From Citrus sinensis (taxonomy: Eukaryota; Streptophyta; Magnoliopsida; Sapindales; Rutaceae): a DNA stretch of 64,000 nucleotides. Below the pieces are notes generated by a model. That model was not told the origin of the DNA and made no database searches. It saw nothing but the letters and a program-made list of their open reading frames with translations. Below, piece after piece: positions 19,808 through 33,159 of the stretch. The position numbers and the translations under genes are program-made. The DNA is taken from contig NC_068559.1 in NCBI RefSeq assembly GCF_022201045.2, forward strand, positions 25,427,501 through 25,491,500. Direction: 5' to 3'. How positions within the stretch are numbered: the first letter of the stretch is position 1; each line of letters starts with the position of its first letter.

Positions 19808-22333
19808 TTATGCCCCTGCGACTTCAGCCATTTCTTGCTCCACCGTACTGGGCGTGACTGGATAATAATGGTAGTGAAGCTCTCCAACATCATCACCAGA
19901 CAGCTTCTTCCATCCATTTGGTCCCACATAATAAACTGGGTGAAATAACAGATTGTAATTCAAAAAAAGCTCACAAATACAGGTGGCACACAGAGATAGA
20001 TGGAGAACGAAAGAGAGTATGTACCGCTTGCAACACCACCACTGGCTGCATCTCTGAATGTTGCATGATAAATAGCTCTTCTAGCCAACTCCGCAGCTTC
20101 TTCAATAGACATGTCAAACTTGTACCTAGTACGAGTTTGGATAGAACGATAATCATACACAATAATGAACGGAATGCCAAATAATTTTTCACAGACAAGA
20201 AAATGCAAGCACAAAAAATTTTTAATAATATTTTCATAAGAATACGAGCTGCCCAGGGAGAGGGTCAAGTGCTATCAGAAGTAAATGGAGTCACTTAACA
20301 AACACAAGCATTCTTGTGAGCATCTGGTACCCCTTTCCCTTCTTCCCCGCTCAGTTCATGTTTGTTATCTATCATTTTATTTGACTTTTATGTCTGATAA
20401 TTCACCAAAGACGTATCAATAATTCACAAATACTATGATTCCAAGGAAAGAAGTTTCAGAAGATACACAAAAAGATTCATACTATGAAACAGAAGCTTTA
20501 ACATCAATTAAGCAAGAGCATAAAAACATGGGATATAGACACACACCCGCTGTCCAATACACCATAAGCATATGGTGAACCTGATCCCACAGAGAACCGT
20601 GTTCCTTTGAGCCTCCCTCCTTCACTGTCCACATAATACAGCCCAGGACCCTGCAACCCACGGACAAAGAGCTTAAAAGAGACGCAATCAGAGATGCAAA
20701 AGCAAAACAAAAAACCTGAAACATGAATTCCCTTACAGTCTCATCCCATCCAGCAATCATAGTCCCAACAGACAACCCCATTCCACGATAAGAGTAGAGA
20801 ATGTTGGCCAGCAGCTTTGATGCCCCTGTAACTGAAATTCTACGCTTGTTGGCCAATTCATGTAGTCGGCACTACATTATGCAAACAAGTAACAGTTTAG
20901 CACTTTACATGTGAACAAAAATACAACAGACTCGGCCTTACAGGTTTCCTAGTTATATTAGCACCTAAGAAGGAACAAAAACCTAGAGTGACATCCAGTT
21001 CTCAATGCATTTTTCATGCTTGTTTAAAAGAAAGTAAACTGCTACTAGCTAGTTACCTCTAGAATATCTCCAAGTACCCAAAAGCTTAATTATTTGAAAC
21101 AATGCAATTTTAATTATTTATAGTCATATTGTAAATTAGCAGCAAAGCGACTAGTAGAAAGAGTACTAAAATGTTATGGGTAAAAATATATCAAAGTCCT
21201 CAAACTCGAACAGTAGAAACTAAGAATCAGGTGTAAGCAGCCCTTCTAATACAATCTAAAAAGTAGTCATAACATATATTTAGTAAAGGTTTATTCTCAA
21301 AAGATCGAATTACAATTATTCAGAGTCAACAGGGAAAGACTGTTGTCCATTCCATTCAATAGGATGAAAAGAGAACTGGTCAGAGAAAACAATCATAACA
21401 TATAAGCTAGAGCTATAACGTGACCATAAAAGCATAACATAACGTTACATTTTAGAGACAAAACTTAAGTACGTTACCTTAATGCCCAGATTTCTGTGCC
21501 AAAACTGGCAATCGGCTGCTCCTCCAGCCATTGTGCCAAGCATGTAAGGATTGATTTCTATAATTTTCTTCACAGACTGTGATGCTGAAACAAAATAACA
21601 AAACTCTTTATTTATTAACATCATTTATATTAAAAGGTGTAAAAAGAAGGTCAAATGTTACAGTCTACAAGTTGCAAGGACAAATAGGATAGAAGCGGCA
21701 TCTCAATCCACTTAAGCTAATGTAGGTCATTCTCGACATATTTATATGCTCACTCAAATAGCAATGTGCAGAGAATTCAACTTACAACATCCCATTACAA
21801 AAATTCATCACACAAATCAATTTCTGTTTAACGCAACACACAGAAAAGATGCATTTGTTTGTACGCACACATGAAACATGCAATAAGAAGTCCAAACTAG
21901 GTAATAGCTGAAATTAATCCTAAAGTCCACTCATAACTTCAGCTAAATTAACAAAATACAAGCACTAGGAAAAAGAAACATACAGATATAGCCTCCCATG
22001 CTAGCTCGAGAATCAGCAGCCACCATAACACCCTCTTTAAAGATAAAAGCAAGTGTGGTTGTCCCCTTGGCATGCTTCAGTGTAGCTTTAGTGTCCTTTT
22101 GAAATTCATCAAACTGAAACCCAAAATATATATATATATATATATTAAATTAAATAAACTAAATGTCTCTACTGCTGTTCAGAAGGAATATCATCATAAT
22201 GTAACCGGAGCATACTCACATCAGTAGAAAGAGGTAGAGCAAATGATGGTGCAGCTGATAACTCAGGACAGAGCTCGTCGCCTGACCCGAAAAATGGAGA
22301 AGTGGACTCAAGACCGCTAGTGTCGAGCTTCAT
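19808..22333 (-). CDS. PBE1: 20S proteasome subunit beta type-5
   Basis: This is the chymotrypsin-like catalytic subunit of the 20S core, active in cytosol and nucleus. Seven coding exons: 22220-22333, 21984-22113, 21478-21584, 20737-20871, 20547-20650, 20025-20125 and 19808-19935. Phases close to 272 residues, near the plant norm of about 274. The N-terminal propeptide of 55 residues ends in Gly, and mature Thr1 is residue 56 in AKG-TTTLAF. In mature numbering Asp17 (VAADSRA), Lys33 (SVKK) and Met45 (GTMAGG) are all present, so the active site is complete. [14 protein letters not shown] and SGGVAS are typical beta5 signatures. The stop is TAA at 19808-19810. The start ATG matches the plant N-terminus MKLDTSGLE. 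Confidence 0.96.
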
Positions 22334-22800
22334 GTCTACGCACTTTAATTTGGGGGAAAAAAAACTCAAAATTAGTAGAAGGCAAAAGAAAAATCGGCAT
22401 AATATACGAATTTGAGGCAGAAAACGATTTATATTAACATTAGGAATATTAATTCTCAAGACTAACTCAGATCGGTGGCAGTGAAACCCTTAGAATTAAA
22501 AAAACAAAATTTATTTTCTTTAATCCTTTGTTTAAAACCACAAAGAGGATCCCAATAACTGAAATTATCAAACGAAGGTCGAAAAACAATTTTAACCTAA
22601 AATCACCTTTAGTACAAGCCCTAGGTCATTTACAGATACTGTTTTCACTAATTGAAATCAAACAAAGATTAATTGAATCAAATTGGAGATTAGAAAGGTA
22701 CCTGAATTTAAGATTAAACGACAATGTAGCTAAGAGTTGCGAGCAGAAATCGAGCATAAAAGCTGCAGTGAGAATAAATAAATTGGAGGGAATGCTTTGA
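22334..22800 (-). promoter_or_regulatory. 5' UTR of PBE1 with a leader intron
   Basis: A leader exon on the minus strand ends TTAAATTCAG followed by GTACCTTT, with its last base at 22702. An acceptor just upstream of the ATG (TTAAAG near 22345) would remove the intervening sequence. The leader exon probably starts near 22800. A leader intron is common in plant housekeeping genes. The exact start site cannot be read from sequence. Confidence 0.5.
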
Positions 22801-23089
22801 TAAATAATGATCTTGTGAAGCCGAAAAGAGTTTTCTTGTGCCACGGGCAAGTTTGGATGAATGTGGGCCGAGCCTAATTTAAGATTCTGTTGATAACGAA
22901 AAGAATCGGGTTGTGATAAGTGAAACAATTGGGCCTTACGAATTACACAGCCCAGCCCTTGTCCCTGGATGCATGAATGATGACATAAATAATGTAATGT
23001 ATCGAGTCAAGCGGCAACTTATATTCTATTTATATAAAAAAAGGTTATCCTTTAAATTATTTAAGAAATAAAATTGCAATTTCATGGGA

Positions 23090-23172
23090 TGCTGGCTATG
23101 GGGTTCGAACCCATGCGCACTTATGTGCAGAAGATCTTAAGTCTTCCCCCTTAACCTCTCGGGCAAACCAGC
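23090..23172 (-). tRNA. tRNA-Leu (anticodon TAA)
   Basis: Read on the minus strand, the gene begins GCTGGTTTGCCCGAGAGG and ends GGGTTCGAACCCCATAGCC followed by AGCA. The seven-base acceptor stem pairs GCTGGTT with AGCCAGC with one G-T pair, and A is the discriminator. The anticodon stem is GAAGA/TCTTC around the loop CTTAAGA, giving anticodon TAA, which reads UUA. A long variable arm (TGCACATAAGTGCGC) marks it as a class II tRNA. The B box GGTTCGAAC is perfect. A TTTT run lies about 20 nt past the 3' end. There is no intron. It looks functional. Confidence 0.95.
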
Positions 23173-25234
23173 TGATGCTGACAACATCAAGAAATTTAAA
23201 TCAAGATCACATCTGTTCGTGTAGAATTACATCTATTTTGCTAAGGAGGCGGGGGCCAGGGCTTTTCCGCGAAAACGTTGAGAGTAGTTTGTTTTCATCG
23301 GTCCCATTGTCCCGAGCACAAGCGGGTTTCAGTTCCTGAATTGACTTAAAAAATCCTTCAAACGGAAAAAAAAACAAAAAGAAAGATGGCAATCGTTCCA
23401 TTAAAAAGGTGGCCCGAAATAGGATACATAATGGTCCCCCCCAAGTAGCCCGCCAGAACAGTTAACACAGAAGTAAAGAGCCATCGCCTTTAGGTTTAGG
23501 CTTTTGCAGTCAAATCGTGACCATGTTTCATTTCAATTGCTTAAGCTGTAGTGTGCATTCATGCGGAGAACGTGGACTCAACCAACAATACAATTAAAAG
23601 ATCACATGCATTAAGTGACTTTCACATTATTGCCCATACCACGGCCATAGGCACGCACAGCAATTTCTTAGACCCACACCTTGATCACTTGCTACCTTGG
23701 TCATATGCTTAACAATAATATGTTATCGTCATTTTACTTTACAATTTGGGTCTCGTTGCCGATGAGTGCTGGTTCTGCAGTCTGTTTTTATAAATTTGCT
23801 TTGGATCTCAACATGCATCTCTAAGATATTCAAACTGTGTCATTATAAGACTAAGTTTAGGTCATGTCTTCATGGACCCCTTTTGATTTTATTTTATTCT
23901 ATTTTTTTTGTCATGTTAGGGTACGGCCCAGACAATTTGATAAATGTGGTGGTGCTACGGATGTGTATGGGATAAATTTAACTGCTGCGCTTTGGCCTTT
24001 GGAAATAATATCTAAGGTTGGTAAATTCAAGATCAAAATAATATGGGGGGGTCGTACTTACTTGAAATTGTGATGATTGGCGATGAGCAAGAAATGTACG
24101 GCTGTGATGATTCTAAATTTTAACTCTTGCCACCCTTGTTTGATGCTGGCAGCAGCTAGCTGCCAAGTTCTTGTCATGAGATGACGTTTTGTAATTAATG
24201 GGGTGAAAGCATTTTCACTTGACATTCACATGCTTTGACTGTCGTTTTCTTAGCTTTTAAATCCCACTGCGTGACAAAAAACAGTTCGAAACTTATGAAT
24301 GTGGTTGAAGATGTCGGCATTTCAAAATTATTCTCAAGTAATAAGAAGCTTAAGTAATGATGGTTTTGCCTAACACACCCATTTTAATTGATTCCTCCAT
24401 ACAGGCCCTAATTTTTTAAATTAATGGGTTACGACTGACATGGCACAATTAGAAGATGCATAAGATCACCGTTCACCATCATATGTAATGAAATTTTGAC
24501 CATTTAGTTTACCTTATGGTAAAAAATAATCACAAATGATGATACCATAATTGGTTCATTCTAAACAATGCCTTTTACTATATTCCGCCCATCAGTAACT
24601 CAAACAAAATGAGAATCACAAATATGAAATTATAATTAACTTAAGATTGAAATTGCAATAAAATCAATACCTATGAGATTTAATAAGTCTGACAGTCATT
24701 TTAAGATTAATTAATGTAATTCAATTCAATATAGTTAAACAACATCAGTAAATTTATACACGATTAAGACAAATCATTCAATTAATTTACTACAGTATAA
24801 ATAAAAATAAAGCGTCGAACTTTATTTATCAACTACAAACTCAATTTATTTAATTATAAGATAACTTGTATTCATGTTTTTTGTAAAATCCATATGATGG
24901 TCACATAAAATACATATAATATGATTAAACAGACCTTATTCAAAATATTTATGCAATTAAAATATCTGAAAATGTGCTCAAATATTTTGTTAATAAGAAA
25001 ATAAATAAATCAATATGCTTTAAAGAGCACATAATCCCAACGCAACATTCTTACTAAAAGTAAGTATAATTCAATTAAAATAATTTAAAGGAGATTTTTT
25101 TTCTAAATGTATTATTTTCACAATACTTCTAATGTGAAAGATCTCATTCTAATAAGATGGAGATCAAGCTAAAAGATAAAATTAAAAAAAAAGAATTTAA
25201 ATATGCTAAAAAATTAAAAATATTACATAAAACT

Positions 25235-25790
25235 TCTATATAGTCATATTGTTGGGACTGGAAAATTTTATTTTTATAAAGATGTTATAACTCAATAGAG
25301 GTATAATACAAAAATTATTGTCTTTGCTTAATTATCCCTAATGCAAGTGATATAGAGGTAAATTATGTCATGTATTAATAAATTAATAAGTCAGTCAAAT
25401 TCAATGTATAGACATTAATAAATTAATTATTTTGTTGACCAATTATTAAGTACCTATGCTGACCAATTAATATATACCAATTGAAAGATGTAGTTGCAAC
25501 TGTAAAGAACAAATCACTATCACAAACAACTTTAAAAAGATATTTTGTTTCATCTTAATTATTTAATGTAATATAGCATATATATTTGAAATATCATTAC
25601 TATATGGAGGTAAATTTATTAAGACGGAACCTACAAAAAATATAACTTATTACAGTATGGAGTTTTTTCCTAATTATAACTGGTTTCAAGTTAGGACCAT
25701 AAATTTTTATTATTATAAATAGGTTATTCCGATGTAGAATATTTTTATTTGGAGGTTCTATTGTACATTAAAGTCTATATTGTATAATGT
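25235..25790. mobile_element. Possible degenerate copy of the CAGTAGAACC mariner-like MITE family
   Basis: Near 25766 the sequence GGAGGTTCTATTGTA is the inverse of the terminus TACAGTAGAACCTCTATAA found intact at 61.5 kb. TTGTTGGGACTGG near 25249 and the TTCAAGTTAGGACCATAAAT stretch near 25685 resemble the GGTCCCAAC interior of longer family members. The left terminus is not clear, so the limits are rough. Confidence 0.3.
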
Positions 25791-28700
25791 CTCTTAATTT
25801 AACTTTTTTTTTTAACAAAGAATTTCTCCTAGGAAATGTGTATACACACACATGCAATAGATTATTTTGAGAGCAATAAATATTCAATAGACAAATCTAT
25901 TTCTTCTACTAGCAATCTATTTATGTTTGTAAAAAGCTTTAGGAATCTTCATGATTGAGAGAACATTTTGAACATAATCATGGTACTCCAAGCATCGTCA
26001 CTTCTTAAAGACTTCTTCATGTGGTCTAGTCCTCTTGGTCATACAATTTAATAATACCTATTTGTACACATAATACTATCGAAGAGTCAATATCGGTTGG
26101 TGGAATGATGAATAAACCATCAGAAACGTGGCGTTGGATTACAAAGAGCCATCTAATTGTCACATGTTTATGGATATTAAATCCTATTATTTTTGGAACA
26201 TAATAATTTGGTTGCTTTAGGTCAAAGAGCTAGCAAATAAAATTCAAGCTTAATTTTGCTTTTAACATGCAGTTGCCTAAAAGACGTGACACGTTTGTTT
26301 TCTTGTGCTCCCTAGATCAGAGACCATGATTTCGACACTTAATCTTGTTCGTGGATCTTGACCCCACGTTTTCAGCTGCTGGATTCTTCGCTCAAAATTC
26401 AAATCCAACTACCAACCTTGAAATTACTCGTGTGCCCTTACCTTTCTTCCACATTTTCAACTGTGCCAAACGAGCCTAACGCGAATGGTGCCGCGGGTGC
26501 TGGCTATGGCAATGCACAAGAGACGCACACAGGCACGCATCAAGCTCACATTTAGATTTACGATATTCTTAGGACAACTATGCAAGGGGTTTCAAAAATA
26601 GGTGAATAATAATATAATAATAATTATTATTATTTAGAAAAGTTATCTTTATATAATAATTGTGCAGTTGCAAAATTAAGGAATATTCATGCCATGTTAA
26701 TTAATAATTTCGTTTTTTTTTTTAACTTTTAGTAACAAACCTAAAGTCCATTATATAAGACTTTATTGATCGATATACATCGGTGGGGCTGGTGGCTACA
26801 TGCAGAACCCTATAAGTTAAATACTTTAGAGTGTCTTAGAAAAATTAATTACTTATGATGTAGTCATGCCTTTATATAGGCAATAAAAAATCAGTTACAT
26901 GTTTAAATTTGAAGAAATAACTTCCACTAACTATTAAGAAGTTATGTGATCAAATTGAAATATGTATGATGTGCCGGATGTATTATATGACATGCATAAT
27001 ATATCAACTTTGTGATATATTATATAAACCATGATTTCTACATATTACCATTTAATCACACAAATATTATCACATATCACATTAACCTACGAAAAATTTG
27101 GCGCAAAAAAAATAAATAAAAAGAATAAAGCACAAATAAGTCTCTGCTTTTCAGGCCAAACCCACACCATTTACAGCATCCCCAGAACCTAATTGCAATA
27201 TTAAAAATTAATTAATTAAAGGCATTTCAACGCACCCAAGGGTTGCTAATTTTCTATTGGCACAAATGGATTTATCAAAAGTAGCAGTGCTTTAAGTGTA
27301 GTTATCCGATGATTAAGAAACTATACCATAATTTTTGTAAAAAGGAGATACTTTCATGTAAACAAGTATGTAATATCGATGAATTTAACTACCTTAAACC
27401 CTTTTAATTATATATGCGAAGCGACTACAAAAGATTATGGAATCTAATAATAGATATCGTATCAATAGCAGAGTGTACGTGCGGCGTTGTTCACTAAGAT
27501 GGACAACCATAATCCATTCCCACTGAAATGGCCATATACAAATTGAACGTATATATATAATACGCAATATGGTATGATAAAAAACAGTATTATAGTACTT
27601 TTTATTGCTAAAAGTTGAACATTAGGCTAATAAAGTGGACCGTCAGCGTACAAATATAGGCAGAGTAAATATAAAATAATGCGCACTTAGAAAAAGTGAA
27701 CATCATTAACGATCGATGGTGGGTGGGGATTGAACGTGCTTTATTGCTCTAACCAACAACGTTATCATTAATCCAATTGGAACTTGTTGCTTTGCTTTTG
27801 ATGTCTGAAGTAATGGTCACCAAAAGTCAAAGCACATAAAGCCCGCTTGCTTTATTTAAATTTTAATTTAGCATGACCTCTTTCGAATTTATTCATGCTC
27901 AAACAACTCTATTGCGAGGGTACTTACGAGCGTGTTTTCACATGAGAACTAAATTAATGAATCAAATGGAGCGTTTCATTAGGTGAACTTGGATATATGG
28001 AAATTTACGACAGTGAGTAAGATTTTCAATCGATTACATTCTAATACGTACTAAGATAATTTAATACTATTGCTCACCCTCTAGCCAAAAGAGTTCTACA
28101 AAGTTCAGAATTTGTTACCTGGCGGGATGAGTTTTCAATTGATATTTTGTGTCTGATCGATAATTTAAATGAATGAAAGGATTATTTTCTTAAAAATAAT
28201 AATAATAATAAATAACTCATATTCATTAAATCTTAATGTCAAAATCTGTCTCTTGGGTCAAATGATTTTTTGTTTGTTTTTTAATATAATATAAGAACAA
28301 ATGTAGTTTTGATTCACCAATTCATTTATTTCAATTTTGTCCGGCCCCTCAAATTCACATATGTTGTCATTTTGTTAAGTTGCACTGAATCAATTTCGCC
28401 TTAATTTCATCGGACCCACGTGAATTTTCACCATCAATTCTATTGTGCCACATATTTTTTCAAAAAATCAATTACTCCCAATAGCTGAAGGGCAAGGGAA
28501 AGTGAGTTATTTCACTTTCCAAGCACTATACAAGGGATGGAGAATCAGAAGAAAGTGGGGTCTCTATATTCTTTCATCTAGAGAGAGAGAGAGAGAGATT
28601 TACGGAGAAGCGAGAATGCTTGTTTGGCTTTGGGACAGTTTGAATATATATTTTTTAAATTTTCTCATAAATTAAACACTAATTTGGGTAAACTGTATTC

Positions 28701-31240
28701 CATGATTTGATTAAACCGATGATAATAGCTTTAAGAATTTAAAGTTGATATTTCTGGAAATGAAAGATTCTCGTCCAATAATCAAGTTACCAATTACATT
28801 TGAGAAGACAATGGGACCAAAGATTTTTAGCTCTTCTATTTCTAATGCTGTACCTATATTATTAATTGAACCCTTACAACTCAGGACCAAGCAGCCTGGA
28901 ACCTGCCAAATATTGTTAAAAAGAGTTGGGTGGTGGAGTGAAAGCGAAGTGTTCATCCTCTCCGACTGTGTGTTTTGACATCATGTTCTATCTTGGAGTG
29001 GAGGTAAAGATTTTTTTTCTTTTTCTTTTCTTTTTCCCTTAAATGAGCATCTCGGCTATCGTTTAGCGAGATATCTGACTTTGCCCACTAGATGGACGGC
29101 CAATTATGACGACACGTTTTGACCCACGTGCATGTGCTAATTGATGTTAATAGCTTACCAGCATACTGGGAACTTATCCAAACAAATTTTGGTTGTTCGA
29201 TGAAACTCCATACACACAATTATCAACTTCTCATGGGGATCAATTAATGCCACATCGAGGGGGGGCTGAGGTTTCTATTTTAAAATTTGCGCTCACCTTT
29301 TCAAAAAAAAAAAAAATTTGCGCTTATTCCAGGTTCCGAGAACTTGGGTACTGCTAGCTATGTTACATCAATATATGTGCACTATTATTTTAACTTCTCA
29401 TTTATCAGAACATTGGCGATTACTTTTTCAACTTCTTATTCATCCAAAATGACAGTTATCTCTGTGAGTGTGAGTTGATTTACTGCTTTAATAACCAAAA
29501 GTATATGCTAGTATTGGACGTAAATTTCATTTTTATTGGCGTGCATACTCGAGCAAAGTGAGAGATTTTTTTTTTTTTTTGGCTATATTATCATAGTGTT
29601 GACTTAGACTCATTTAACTTTGATTATAAATATTAGAAGATTATAATGTAATTTTAATCACTTAAAAATATATATAAATATATGTATGATCAAACGATAG
29701 GAAATTATTTGAAAAGATTTTACAATATTTTTGTGCTGTTTGTTTAATTTTTAATGGCATCTGAGGAAATAGATGTTAAACTTCGCAACATGTGTAGCAG
29801 TTCATTAAAACATCTCAACCATCTCCCCACAATAAGATGCTACCTTGGGAAGGAAACTTTTGTTCTTGATTTTTGTGATGAATAATATGGTTATTTCGAA
29901 TATCGATTGATAAATTTGAGATATTCTTAGCGTACATAGTCTCGATAATTTTTTTTTAATTGATTAATATTGCACGAGGTAATTATTTATAAAATTGGAC
30001 ATTCAAGATAAATAGAACGTGATCTTATTTCGTTGTGACCATTTCCTGTTTGTTAGTTAGTCGTAGTCAAATTCTCATTACAAATGTTGATATCTCAACT
30101 AATTACTCCATTTAAAATCTTCCATAACGAAATTCTATGGACATTTATATACAGATCGAAGAATTTGACTTCCATATCTTATATTGAGCCAAAAAACAAT
30201 AAAAGTCCAATTCTATCCCTTTGAACAAATTCTACTTTCTGCAATATTCAAACAAAACTCTCCAACTTTCCTCTTAAGCAAAGCCAACAAACACTGAAGT
30301 CAACAAAATTGAAACCATCGTTTCGTCCGCATTTTGGAATTTCAAGGCACGAGCATCTCAAATTCGTCAAAACGACGGGAGTATGGCCAAAAGAAATTAT
30401 AATTGTTGGACCACGAGGTACAGACAATTTGTTACAATCACTCTCTTGGATTTCATTGCTTGGATTCATCCGAAAAGATCAATGAATCCACAAGTGTACC
30501 ATACGCTACATTTAGTAAACATCCTCGCATGCTGTGTGTCTTATTGCAGCCAGCCCTCCAAAAAACTCCTTTAAATAATCAAACAGAATAATCCAGCAGT
30601 TCCTTGACACGTGTACCAGCACATGCGTACCGCAGAACAGGTTAAGGGTTCCGTCTTAACTCTTAATCTGACGACCAAAATGTTAAAATAAAGGATTAGA
30701 CTTGGCCAGGATTACTGACGCTGAAACTGACAGCGTCTGACGCACGCGCGGCATAATTTGTTGCATCTTGGACTATTGGGAATCGATTGGGTTATTTTTG
30801 TTGTTTACCGCGCGTTTTGGGGGTTTTGGCGTTTTGGCTGTGGGATGAAAGCGTTTTTAAACCGTTGATTGGGGGGGGGGGGGAAAACTACAGAAACATT
30901 CCCGTGAAAAGCGGATCTGGGTGGCGGGTAATAATTGGAGAAGAGTAGGGTCAGTTAAAATTGGTGGTGAAAGACATGACCACGTGGAAGGGTGGTGAAG
31001 CCACATTATTTTAATCACACTGTAGAGCGGAATTCCGAATTCCTACCTCCGTACTCCTGTAGGGGGACATCCGCTTCCAATGAAATCAGCTTACCTCCAC
31101 TCTGACGAAAATACCCTTTATTTATTTTTATCATTGTATTTACAAATGGATTTTGTTAATCAGTATCTACAAGCCATTTAGTCATTATGCTAAGTGCTAA
31201 TTAATAATTTCAATTTTTTTTAGTAATAGATATATTAATA

Positions 31241-31447
31241 TATATGGGGAGAGTTCTCTTACCCTAAAATTTTGAGCTAAAAAAAAAAAAATTAAATCTT
31301 TATCTATTGGATCCACTCAATCAAATAGTGAGATGAGTGGAGACAAAAATATTACTTTTTAACTTCAAAATTTTCTTATTGGATTTAGTGGATCTAATAG
31401 ATGAAAAATTAAGCCATTTTTTTAAGTTGAAGGAACCTACCCTATAT
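31241..31447. mobile_element. Palindromic MITE-like element
   Basis: TTAAATCTTTATCTATTGGA followed by TCCACT (left, about 31292) is matched in inverse orientation by AGTGGATCTAATAGATGAAA (right, about 31388). The pairing continues outward more weakly, from GGGGAGAGTTCTCTTACCC at 31246 to the inverse of GGAACCTACCCTATA near 31432. The whole looks like a roughly 205-bp hairpin element with arms of about 70 bp. I could not fix its target-site duplication in the surrounding TATAT sequence. Confidence 0.5.
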
Positions 31448-31471
31448 TTTTGTGTGTGTGCGCGTGCGCGC

Positions 31472-31740
31472 GTATAAATCATTTTTAAGTACAAGCACAC
31501 ACCTTATTTTTTAATGTGGACACGCTCTTAAGTCGTGTGATTTAATAAACTTATTTTTTAATGAACTATAAAGTCGTGTAGGTTACTAAACATTAGTGTG
31601 TGTGTGTGTGTGTGTGTATAAATCATTTTTAAGTGGAGGGACGCACCTTATTTTTTAATGTGAACACGCTCTTAAGTCGTGGGGTTTAATAGACTTATTT
31701 TTCAATAAACTATAAAGTCATGCGGTTTACTAAACATTAA
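31472..31740. repeat. Two 125-bp direct repeats, each preceded by a GT/GC dinucleotide tract
   Basis: Unit 1 (31472-31596) and unit 2 (31616-31740) both begin GTATAAATCATTTTTAAGT and end GGTTACTAAACATTA or GGTTTACTAAACATTA. The period is 144 bp. Unit 1 follows a TG/CG tract (31451-31471) and unit 2 follows a pure (TG)n tract (31595-31616). About a dozen differences separate the copies, so this is not a recent duplication. Confidence 0.85.
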
Positions 31741-33106
31741 CTCTCTTAAACTGTAAGACTTAAAAGCATATTTGTATAAAAAAAAAAAAGATGGTCTCGC
31801 ACTACAAAATGACTATATATATATAATCTAACAAGAAACTATGCACTCAGTACAATTATGTAATACTTCGTTAATAATGGTAAAGTTTGAATTAAATATA
31901 TAATATTATGTATAGTATTGAAATCAATCTCTCTCTCTCTCTTCTTCTTTTTTTTCAAGGCACACTAAGCATATAATTTTACCAAGTAAAACATGAATAT
32001 TTTATTATGTATTTTGTTATGAGGTACGTTAATTTTTTATATTATTTAAAATGAATGATGCCAAACAAAATATATTTTCTGAATGTAACTAAATTAACGT
32101 TTGTTTGTAAATGTATATTATTAATTTAATACATGCGATCAATTAGTATATTCAAATAAAATCAATAGTATTTTCAATTTCATAACATTTGGTAAATATA
32201 AAAGTTTGACTATAATACCACTTAGGACCATTTTGAGATTGCAGTAGCCGATGAAATAAATTGCTTATGTTTTGCAAATAAAATAAGTTATTTTATTAAA
32301 ACAATAACTTTGTATTTGGTAAATTTGATTATCGTAGTAATTGTGAGTTTGAAAATTAGTATACAAGTGTCTGGTAATTTTTATTACAAAAATGTTATTT
32401 TATTATATAATGATTAAAATATACATAAGTTTAACATTTGTTGTCTTTTATTTATATATAAATATTTATGAAAAAAACACATAATTATATTTTTATTAAA
32501 ATGTTACAATTATAATAAGAATTTTATAAAAGTATAGTAACTTATCTGATAACTTGTCTTTTACCTATTTTTAGAAACTATAGTTAAAATAAAAAAACAT
32601 ATTTTAAAAAATTTATCAAATATTATTTTTTTCAAAACTTATAAATTAAGCAGTTTATGTATATTTAATCTCAATTCCAAATGGGATCTCATTTAATGTT
32701 AAAATGATATTTTACTTTGTATTATATTTATTGAAATGGTTTCAAGCTCAGAGGTGTGAAACTGATGAAAGCAAATTTTCATTTTCAACTTATGAGGGGG
32801 TAAAAAAAAAAACTTTTGAAAGGACGCTTCGGTCATTGTACTAAATTTATGACAGATCTGTCATCTGTGTACCGACAATCGAGGAGGTCGGCAACTGTCG
32901 GCCGGTGGACTGGGGAGACATTAGCGGCGAAAATTCCAAGCCTTTCAAATTCAAAAACATCAATTTGTTCTCCAATAATCAATAACTAACCTATTAACTA
33001 ATTAATCATTCTTCTCAAACAAAAAAAAAACTAATTAATCATTAAAGAATAACGCACTCCCACTCACTGTTTATCTATTTACTTTATTTCCCCACTCAAA
33101 ACAAAT

Positions 33107-33133
<27 letters not shown>
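33107..33133 (+). promoter_or_regulatory. (TA)n tract ending in a TATA box for the U-box gene
   Basis: An uninterrupted TA tract runs from 33107 and ends TATATAAAC at 33125-33133. A CT-rich, C- and A-rich leader follows, as in plant 5' UTRs. A start about 30 nt downstream, near 33160, would fit. Confidence 0.5.
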
Positions 33134-33138
<5 letters not shown>

Positions 33139-33159
33139 CCTTTACTCCTTTCTATTTAC

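Larger units (their letters stand above)
23173..33090. other. Long AT-rich intergenic region with scattered repeats
   Basis: No protein gene is supported in this 9.9-kb stretch; open frames are short and lack family resemblance. 23230-23520 is relatively GC-rich. A GA microsatellite lies at about 28581-28598. A G12 run lies near 30869-30882. G-box-like CACGTG cores occur near 28420, 29114 and 30980. Repeats at 25.2-25.8 kb and 31.2-31.75 kb are listed separately. The last kilobase before 33100 is upstream of the U-box gene. Confidence 0.6.
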
